NCBI GenBank assembly: GCA_020850945.1
Contig: JADZDR010000076.1
Coordinates: 1 to 32,708 of the forward strand
Direction: 5' to 3'
Origin: Acidimicrobiia bacterium
GTDB lineage: Bacteria; Actinomycetota; Acidimicrobiia; UBA2766
DNA length: 32,708 nucleotides
Part shown: one piece after another, positions 14,751 to 22,900 of the stretch
Layout: each line of letters starts with the position of its first letter
Position numbering within the stretch: the first letter of the stretch is position 1
The notes under the pieces: model-generated
Databases searched by the model: none
What the model was told of the DNA's origin: nothing
The model's input: only the letters and a program-made list of their open reading frames with translations
Translations under genes and position numbers: made by a program

Positions 14751-15764
14751 GTGGCGGTCATCTACTACGAAGACGACGCAGACCTCTCCCTCATCACCTC
14801 GCGCAAGGTCGCGATCCTCGGCTACGGCAGCCAGGGCCACGCCCACGCCCTGAACCTCAGGGATTCGGGCGTCGACGTCCGCGTCGGGCTCCGGGAGGGA
14901 TCGCCGTCCTGGGCCCGTGCCGAGCGGGACGGCCTGCGCGTCGTGACCGCCGAGCAGGCGTGCGAGGAAGCAGACCTCATCATGGTCCTCGTCCCGGACC
15001 AGAACCAGAAGGACCTCTACGACGAGGTCATCGAACCCCGCCTCGAGGACGGCGACGCGCTCTTCTTCGCGCACGGATTCAACATCCACTTCCGGATCGT
15101 CGAACCGGGCGCCGGTGTCGACGTGTGCCTCATCGCGCCGAAGGGACCGGGGCACCTCGTGCGCCGCACCTACGAGGAGGACGCGGGAACACCTTCCCTC
15201 ATCGCCGTTCACAACGACGCATCCGGGAAGGCGAAGCAGCTCGGCATGAGCTACGCCAAGGCCCTCGGCGCGACTCGGGCGGGGCTGCTCGAGACCACCT
15301 TCCAGGAGGAGACGGAGACCGACCTCTTCGGCGAGCAGGCCGTCCTCTGCGGAGGCCTCACCGCCCTCATCGAGGCGGGATACGAGACGCTCGTCGAGGC
15401 CGGCTACCAGCCCGAGTCCGCCTACTTCGAGACCCTCCACGAGCTGAAGCTGATCATCGACCTCATCTACGAGGGCGGCCTCGCCCGCATGCGGTACTCG
15501 ATCAGCGAGACCGCCGAGTACGGCGACTTCACCCGTGGGCCGCGCATCATCACCGAGGAGACCAAGGCCGAGATGCGCCGCATCCTCGACGAGATCCAGA
15601 CGGGCAGGTTCGCGACCGAGTTCATCCTCGAGAACAGGGCCGGCCAGCCGACGCTGAAGGCGATGCGGCGCATCGGGGCCGAGCACCCGATCGAGATCGT
15701 GGGCCGCGAGCTGCGGTCGATGATGCCGTGGCTCGGCGCGAACCGGAACAAGGTCGAGGACTGA
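14751..15764 (+). CDS. ilvC: Ketol-acid reductoisomerase
   Basis: This 337-residue protein is class I ketol-acid reductoisomerase. It isomerises and reduces 2-acetolactate or 2-aceto-2-hydroxybutyrate with NADPH and Mg2+, the second common step to valine, leucine and isoleucine. The Rossmann motif [17 protein letters not shown] is at about residues 24-40. The LREGSPS loop that follows is the cofactor-phosphate region. [14 protein letters not shown] and the metal-ligand blocks [14 protein letters not shown] and [13 protein letters not shown] are intact. The GTG start has a good ribosome site. The gene stands alone: ilvB and ilvN, usual upstream partners in actinobacteria, are not in the window. 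serA, commonly close downstream, lies 9.5 kb away. The gene converges on a hydrolase gene. Confidence 0.97.
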   Translation: MAVIYYEDDADLSLITSRKVAILGYGSQGHAHALNLRDSGVDVRVGLREGSPSWARAERDGLRVVTAEQACEEADLIMVLVPDQNQKDLYDEVIEPRLEDGDALFFAHGFNIHFRIVEPGAGVDVCLIAPKGPGHLVRRTYEEDAGTPSLIAVHNDASGKAKQLGMSYAKALGATRAGLLETTFQEETETDLFGEQAVLCGGLTALIEAGYETLVEAGYQPESAYFETLHELKLIIDLIYEGGLARMRYSISETAEYGDFTRGPRIITEETKAEMRRILDEIQTGRFATEFILENRAGQPTLKAMRRIGAEHPIEIVGRELRSMMPWLGANRNKVED

Positions 15765-15767
15765 CCC

Positions 15768-15786
15768 CCGGTTCTCAGGGAGCCGG
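15768..15786. terminator. Hairpin between ilvC and convergent hydrolase
   Basis: CCGGTTC (15768-15774) pairs with GAGCCGG (15780-15786) with one G-U pair and a 5-base loop. It lies between two convergent ends only 10 bases apart and may terminate both. Confidence 0.4.
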
Positions 15787-16596
15787 CCGCCGCACGAAGG
15801 ACGTGATCGCCGCCTGGACGGCGTCTATGCGCTCGAACACCCCGAGGTGGCCCACATCCGGAATCATCTCGAAGCGGCCGCGGGGCATCAGCGCGGCGGC
15901 GGCCTCGGCCCGGGCCGGCGGTGAGTCGACGTCATGCTCGAAGGCGAGGACGAGCGTGTCGACGTCGAGTCGCCGCCATCGCGCCTCCGCGTCACGGTCC
16001 ATCCATGTCACGGCGGCGTCCCACTGGCCCTGGCGTCCCTCGCGGGGTGGGGGAGGGCCGGCGTCGAGGGTGCCGGCCCACATCTCGACCGTGGCGTCGT
16101 CCTGCAGATTCTTGCGGGGCAGGTAGTTCGCGAGGACGTCGACGACGTCGAGGTCGCCCGGATAAGGATCGAGGCGGCGGGCGAGCTCGGCCATGAGGGG
16201 ATAGCGGAGCCTCTCGTAGGCACCGTGCGTGTTGGCGCTGCCGATCATGACGGCGGAGCGCACGAGATCCGGCCGGTGGAGCCCGACCTCTTCGACGATC
16301 CAGCCGCCCAGGGAGTAGCCGACGAGGTGGGCGGGGGCCAGGCCGATCGCCTCGACGAGGGCGATGCAGTCGGCGGCCATGTCCGCCACGGTGTACGGAG
16401 GCTCGGGTACGGAGGTCGGGGGTGTCCCCCGCAGGTCCCACGTCACGACCCGGAACCCTTCGGCCCGGAGGGCGGGGGCGAGCGTAAGCTCCCATGACGA
16501 CGCGGGTTGACCGAGGCCGTTCACGAGGACGAGCGGGTCGCCGTCACCGCCGTCGGTGTAGGAGATGTCGATCCCGTTCGCGGACGCTCGTGGCAC
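15775..16596 (-). CDS. Alpha/beta hydrolase
   Basis: This 273-residue alpha/beta hydrolase has the nucleophile elbow GYSLGG (Ser95), a probable acid Asp in LAFEHDVDSPP and His in DVGHLGVFE near the C-terminus. NGLGQPASSW forms the oxyanion region. The overall type is that of 3-oxoadipate enol-lactonase-like or haloperoxidase-like esterases; no aromatic-degradation genes are nearby, so the substrate is unknown. The start is GTG at 16596, with TACCAT 6 bases upstream on the minus strand (leaderless). It lies between ilvC and the small zinc-ribbon gene, on the strand opposite to the amino acid genes. Confidence 0.85.
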   Translation of the reverse strand: MPRASANGIDISYTDGGDGDPLVLVNGLGQPASSWELTLAPALRAEGFRVVTWDLRGTPPTSVPEPPYTVADMAADCIALVEAIGLAPAHLVGYSLGGWIVEEVGLHRPDLVRSAVMIGSANTHGAYERLRYPLMAELARRLDPYPGDLDVVDVLANYLPRKNLQDDATVEMWAGTLDAGPPPPREGRQGQWDAAVTWMDRDAEARWRRLDVDTLVLAFEHDVDSPPARAEAAAALMPRGRFEMIPDVGHLGVFERIDAVQAAITSFVRRPAP

Positions 16597-16602
16597 GAGG
16601 GG

Positions 16603-16608
16603 ATGGTA
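16603..16608 (-). promoter_or_regulatory. Leaderless -10 of hydrolase gene
   Basis: On the minus strand TACCAT ends 6 bases before the GTG at 16596, with no Shine-Dalgarno. Confidence 0.45.
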
Positions 16609-16650
16609 ATGCCGTCACACACCCCCGAGACGGACGGTGAGCCCTGGACG

Positions 16651-16658
16651 AAGGAGGT
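16651..16658 (+). promoter_or_regulatory. Consensus RBS of small zinc-ribbon gene
   Basis: AAGGAGGT is a full match to the anti-Shine-Dalgarno core and sits 7 bases before GTG 16666. It marks a short gene that would otherwise be called with a longer N-terminus from ATG 16603 or 16609. Confidence 0.6.
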
Positions 16659-16665
16659 CCACGGC

Positions 16666-16812
16666 GTGAACGGGATACCTCCCTGCCGTGAGTGTCGCAC
16701 GGCGATGGAGCGGGTCGGGGGCCGCCTCGGCATGCAGCTCTGGAGCGACCACTGGCGCTGTCCGGAATGCGGCTGGGAGCTGCGCCTCAGCTACGGCCGC
16801 GGCTCCGTCTGA
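16666..16812 (+). CDS. Small zinc-ribbon protein (48 aa)
   Basis: This short gene encodes 48 residues with two CxxC knuckles, CREC near residues 7-10 and CPEC near 33-36, separated by about 22 residues. This is the pattern of a zinc ribbon. The AAGGAGGT ribosome site favours GTG 16666; ATG starts at 16603 and 16609 would add about 20 acidic/polar residues. It has no signal peptide or membrane segment. Its job is unknown: such proteins often bind nucleic acid or a partner enzyme. It precedes the giant secreted caspase-like gene by 128 bases and is transcribed in the same direction. That gene has its own promoter-like sequence, so a link is unproven. Confidence 0.65.
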   Translation: MNGIPPCRECRTAMERVGGRLGMQLWSDHWRCPECGWELRLSYGRGSV

Positions 16813-16871
16813 CGCGGGATGTCCGACAACCGCCTGCCACGGACAGAACAGGAGCAAACGCCGAGAGCGGT

Positions 16872-16933
16872 TTGGGTCAGCTCGTGCGAAGAGCTATCGT
16901 TCCTTTTGTTCACTTAGGTCCACTGGGGAGGAG
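16872..16933 (+). promoter_or_regulatory. Promoter and RBS of giant secreted protein gene
   Basis: TTGGGT (16872-16877) and TATCGT (16895-16900) are separated by 17 bases, a good housekeeping promoter. The stretch 16895-16920 is unusually AT-rich for this window. The ribosome site GGAGGAG (16927-16933) lies 7 bases before GTG 16941, giving a leader of about 34 bases. Confidence 0.6.
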
Positions 16934-16940
16934 ATGCGAC

Positions 16941-19900
16941 GTGGGGAGCCTGCGAGTGAGACTCATCGCCACGCTCCTCTGCAGCGTGGTCGCCGCTGGA
17001 GTCCTGCCCATGGCCGAGGCGGACGCGGCGCCACCGAACCCGGCACCCGTGTTCCAGTCGCCGCTCTCCGTGCGCGAGGAAACAGAGCTGCACCTGGGCT
17101 GGTACAGCCTCGCGTCCCTCGACGCCAACGCCGACGGAAACCTCGACGTCGCCGCCATCGGCGCGCGAGATGACAGGGTGCGCCTGAGCGTCCTTCTCAA
17201 CCAGGGTGACGGAACCTTCGGCGCGCCGTCGTTCGCCACGGAGATCCCCGTGCACCCGGGCCATTGGCACCCGGGATACGTCTACTGGGATGCACAGCTC
17301 ATCGCGGCGGACGTCGACGACGACGGGAACGGAGACCTCGTCGCCGTCTCGACTTCGTGGGACGGTGCCCTCGTCTTCGAAGGAGACGGCACGGGCGGGT
17401 TCGCCGAGCCGGTGCAGACGCCGGGGGTTACGACGGGCACCGTCCGTGCGGGGCAGATCGACGGTACGCCGACACCGGAGCTGGTCCTCCTCGACGGCTC
17501 CGCGGTGAGGGTGCTGCGCCGGGGCGGGGACGGCACCTATGCCGAACAGACGCTGGCGTTCTCGGGGGCGGGAGCGTACGACATGTCGATCGCGGACGTG
17601 ACCGGCGATGCCCGCAACGAGATCGTGGCCTTCGGCAACCGCACGGTGCAGGTCTTCACGTTCGACGATCTCGGCAACGCCACCCGCACCGATCGAACGA
17701 TTCCCGAGACGTACGGCGGGGCCGTCTTCGAGGTCGACGGCGACGGCGACAACGACATGGTGATCTGGGGGCCCTCCCAGTACACGGTTCTCACCAACGA
17801 CGGGACCGGCGCGTTCACGGACCTGCCCAGTGTCAGCTACGAGTGGGACTACAACACGAGGCACCACGCCGAGCCGGCCGACTTCGACGGCGACGGCTCT
17901 CTCGATCTCGCCATCGAGCAGACCCAGCGTGTCAACGTCCTCCTCAACCGCGGTGGCGGCACCTTCACGCTCGACTTCTACGCCTCGCAGACACCCAACG
18001 ACGCCACGCAGCTGCTTGTCGGAACCACAGGGGCCGTCATCTGGGGTGACTTCGACGGAGTCGGCCCTCTCGACCTCGTCACCGGATCCAGCGCCCGTAG
18101 CTGGGCACGCGAGTACGGGTCGATCGCCCTCCTCCCCGGAGATCCGTCCCACCCCGGGAGGTTTCTCGCTCCGCGAGGCTGGGGTGTCGGCGCCGACGCT
18201 TCGTTCACTTACAAATCTGACGCCGCCGTGTTCGTCGACTGGAACCGCGACACCCGGCCGGATCTGGTCACAACCGCGTATCTGCCCACGGGTCACTCGC
18301 TGTTGATGTTCCCGGGGATGGGCGACGGCACCTTCGGACCCCGCCACGTCGTCACGACCCTGAGACGTTGTGCGGGCAAGCTCGGCATCGCCGACTTCGA
18401 CGGTGACACCCACCCTGACGTGCTCTGCACCCATGGTCAGTCCGTCGTGTACTTCAACGACGGAGTCGGCGGTGTGAGTGGGAGCGTCGACATCGCGCAC
18501 GTCTCGCCCAGCTTCCCGTCGAGTGACGGCGTGGGTCAGTCGTTCCGCATCACCGACGTGAACGGAGACGGCCGGCCGGACATCGTCGTCTACATGACGA
18601 ACAACTGTTGCGCCTTCGGAGAGCCGTGGATCGCCGGGCTCGGCGTCGCCCTGTACGACCCGGCGAACCCGCGGACGTTCACGGTGACGAGCGGGCTCGA
18701 CCTCCGCTACGTGCCCGGCCCCCAGGCCTTCGAGGCCGGCGACTTCGACAGCGACGGCAAGGTCGACCTCGTCACCCACTCGAGCCGGACGACATCGAAC
18801 GCCGTGGGCGAACGCTTCATCTTCTTCCGGGGCCACGGCGACGGCTCCTTCGACACCACGGTCACCCAGCCCGGCTACGTCGAGAACTGGCCGGCGATGC
18901 GTGCCGCGGATCTCGACGGGGACGGCAGGCTCGACATCGTCGGCGGCGACTGGGCCCACACGACAGTCATGCACGGGAACGGGGACGGCACCTTCACGCC
19001 CGGCGCCGCGTACGCCACCGCAGCTTCGATCCGTCTTGCCGACGTCAACGCGGATGGGCTCGCCGACCTCCTCGATCCGAGTCCGTTCGAGGGGGGGCTC
19101 GTCATCCGGACAGGCCAGGGTGACGGCACGTTCGGCGACCCGCAGCGCCTGTACCCGGGCTTCGGGTCCATGTACGACGTCCAGGCGGCCGACCTGAACG
19201 GTGATGACGCGGCGGATCTCCTCGCGGTCGGTACCTCCGCCCTCGCAGGGCTCGGGATCATCCTCCAGGAGGATCCCGGACCCGGGACTGGCGATCCGGC
19301 GAACCTCGTCGTCGAGGCGGTGAGCGCACCCGACGAGGCGGAGGCCGGGACGACCCCGGAGATCACGTACCGAGTCCGCAACACGGGCGGCGCGACGTCG
19401 GGTACCACGTGGCTCGACCGCGTCTACCTGTCGACCGATGCGTCATGGAGCAACGACGACGTCCTCGTGGCGTCGGCGGTGCGCAGCGGCGGGCTGGGAG
19501 CGGACGCGACGTACGAGCCGACGCTCCAGGGTCCCCTCCTGCCTGGTGAGGTGGGTGACTACACGGTGATCGTGCGTGCCGACGTCGAGGGCACGCTCGA
19601 CGAGACGGGCGAGGCCGACAACACGTTGGCCGCGATCGGTCAGACGTCCGTGACGGTGCCTGACCTCGGAGTCGGCGACGACGTCGACGTCACGCTGAAG
19701 GCGGGCGAGTCCCGATTCCGCCGTGTCACTCCTCCGGCCGGGGCGGACGCCCGCGTCGACGCGGCTCTCGCCGGAGAGGCCGTCGCCACGCTGCGTGCTG
19801 CGCGGGGCCGCCTCCCCTCTGTGACCGACGCCGATGTCGTGGCGTCGTCACCCGACGGCGCCGATCAGAGCGTGAGTCTGTCCGGCGAGCCGGCCGGGGA

Positions 19901-22900
19901 CTGGTTCGTCATGCTCACGGGGCGGGCGGCCGCCGCGGACGGCACCGTCGCCACCCTCTCGGCCCGGTCGGTCGGGTTCGAGATCCTCTCGACCACTCCG
20001 GACGAGGGGTCGCGGGCAGGCGACGCGACCATCACGGTCACCGGCGGGGGATTCGATGCGGGCGCGGACGTGGTTCTCGTGGGTGGCCCGGAGGACTCGC
20101 GGCGTGCGGCACGCGCGGTGCAGCGGCGCGACCGCACCCGTCTCGACGCCACGATCTCCCTGCAAGACCTCCCCCTCGGCACCTACGACGTCGTGGTCCG
20201 CAACCCCGACGGCACCGAACGCGCGGCGTCGGGCGCATTCACCGTGACGAGCGATCCGGCCGGACAGATCGACGTCGACGTGAGCGTGCCACCCAAGCTG
20301 CGTGCGTCCCAGGAATCGCCGCTTCGCATCACGGTGACGAACACGGGGGGCACCGACATCGTCGTGCCCCGCATCGTCGTCACGCCCGCCAACGCGACCG
20401 TGAAGCTCGGTGACACCCTGGAGTTCTCGGACGTCTACGTCCTCACGCCGGCCGACCTCACACCCGAGAACGGCGCGCTGCCCGTAGGGGTCATTCCGCC
20501 CCACGCGACCCGCACGGTCACGGGCAAGATCCGGGCGGGGGGCGTGGGCCGGGCGACTGTCGACGTGCGGGTCGACGCCGAAGAGGCGCAGCCGGCCGCC
20601 GACGCCGAGGTGATCGAGGCTCTCGGCATCGAGGGGCCCGACGCCGTGAGTCCCGGTGACTCGGCAGCCGTGCGCTTCGCGCTCGTCAACTCGGGTGCGT
20701 CAGCCCAGTCGGGACCGTTCGACGTCCGTGTCGGGCTGTCGCGACCCCTGAAGCACATCGAGACCGACGAGGGCGAGACGGGCGGGTTCTACGAAGGTGG
20801 CGAGTTCGTGGAGGCCGCGACCTTGAGCGTCGGTGAGGCCGTGACGCTCCAACCCGGCGGTGAGGCGACCTTCGAGGCGGCCGTGCCGGTCCCACCCCTG
20901 ACCGCCGGAGAGTGGAACTGGGCGCTCGATCCCGACGCCGACACGCTCGACCACACCGTGAACGCAGCCGAGGGCATGGCCTATCCCGACACGGAGATGC
21001 CCGTCCCCGGTGCGCCCGTCACGGTCGACGTCGAATCGATAGGTCTCGGCACGACGACGGGCGCCGTCGGCGAAGAGGAGCCCGGCGTCTTCCGGATCGA
21101 TCCCACCCTCGGGCGCGTGCGTGTCGAGCTCACGGGCCCGGCGAACGCCCGGCTTCTGGCGGGAACGTTCGACGCTCCGACCGAGAGCTTCTTCGAGCAG
21201 GAGGCGCAGGGCACGCCCCTCGTGCTCGCGCTCGAATCCGCGCGCGTACCGGACCGCTACGTCACGGTGCTGGGCGAGGGTGCGTTCAGTCTCGAGGTAG
21301 AGCCCGTGACACCGAGCATCGAGGGTGTCTCGCCGGGTGTCGTCGGGAACTCCGGTCCCGTCACCGTCCAGGTGTCCGGCGGGGCGACCCTCGACGCGAA
21401 CGGCGCGCAGCTCGTGGGGCCGGGGGGCACGCGGTCGGCCTCGGTGGTCGCCCCCGACCCCGATGCGCCCAGTCTCGCCGCCACCTTCGACACCACAGGC
21501 CTCACACCCGGGCCGTACACCCTGCGCCTCCTCCAGGGCAGCAGCCTCCTCGCCGCGAAAGAGGCGGCACTCGTCGTGAACGCAGGCGGTGCGCCGGAAT
21601 TGGCCGTCGACGTCCTCCTGCCGGACACGTTCCGTCCCGGCGAGCCGAATGCGCTCACGCTCCACTATGCGAACACGGGGACGGTCGACGCGCTCCTGCC
21701 GTTGATCACACTCCGCGCCTCTGCAGGGGGTGCGATCCGTGCATCCCGCGACGCGCAGGAGAGCGACGGCGCCGGTGCTGTCGCCGGCCTGATCCCGCCG
21801 GCCGTCGTCCCGGGTATCGCCGCCCTGCCCCCCGGCAGCGACTCGACCGTTCAGGTCTGGTACACGCCGCCCGCCGACTTCGACGGGACCATCACGATCG
21901 AGCACTGGATCGACGACTTCGCCGACCCCGCCTTCGCCGCAGAGCCGCTCGGCTGGGACGAGCTGAGCGCGGCCGTGCGGCCCGCGAACGTCGACGACGC
22001 CGCCTGGAACGACCACATCGCAGAGGAGATGGCGCGATACGGTGAGACGTGGGGGGAGCTCTACGCGTTCCTGACGTCCCAGGTCGCCGCGCAGGGGCGC
22101 GACGGGATCGAGGGGGCCGTGTTCTTCAACGGCAGGTGGCAGTGGACCGTCGCCCTCGCCGAGAAGTCGGCCTTCCCCCGACCGCGAGGCCCGGCACGCC
22201 CGTCCCTCACCCGGCCGAGTGGGGCACCACCCGCCCAGATCGCCCCGCAGGAGGAGCGGCCGGGTGACGGGATCTCCAAGACGTGGGTCGTCAACATCGT
22301 CGTGTCGGAGTTCCAGCGTGGCTTCTACTCCGCCATGCGCGACGACGGCAAGCGTGTCGAGACCCTGTTCCGCGACTTCTACAACGTCCCCGCCGCGAAC
22401 ATGAAGAACGTGCGGGACGTGGACCAGGACGACGGACTGCAGCCCGGCGAGATCCTCGACGCGATCCGCGACACCATGAACCAGGCCGACGGCGACGACA
22501 AGGTCATCATCTGGTACACGGGCCACGGCTCCGGCGAGGGCTGGTACGGCAACGACTATGACGTGGGCCGCGACTGGTACTCTCTCCGGAGCCTGAAGGC
22601 GGCGGACATCGCGGGTGCTCTCGCCGTGAACCAGACGACACCCACCCTCGTCGTCGACGACTCATGCTTCAGTTGGGGCCAGATGGGCAGGATCGCCAAC
22701 GCGAATGTCGCCACGCTCGCCACCGCACCGAACATGGTCTACGAGAAGGACACGATCGCGGACGCGTTCACGAAGGAAGCCCTCCTCGACCCGAAGGCCG
22801 ACTGGGCCGATCTCGCCCAGAGGGCGTCCGACCGCAAGCGGGGTCTCCGGAATGCGGGCACGGCGACTACGGGTGAATGCGAGACCTGGTACCAACAGCG

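Noticed and set aside
16914-18974. Long minus-strand open frame (686 codons) opposite the giant gene
   Set aside because: It is an antisense shadow of the FG-GAP coding region: low-complexity Arg/Val/Asp/Gly-rich translation, no family pattern, and the plus strand has clear repeats and a signal peptide.
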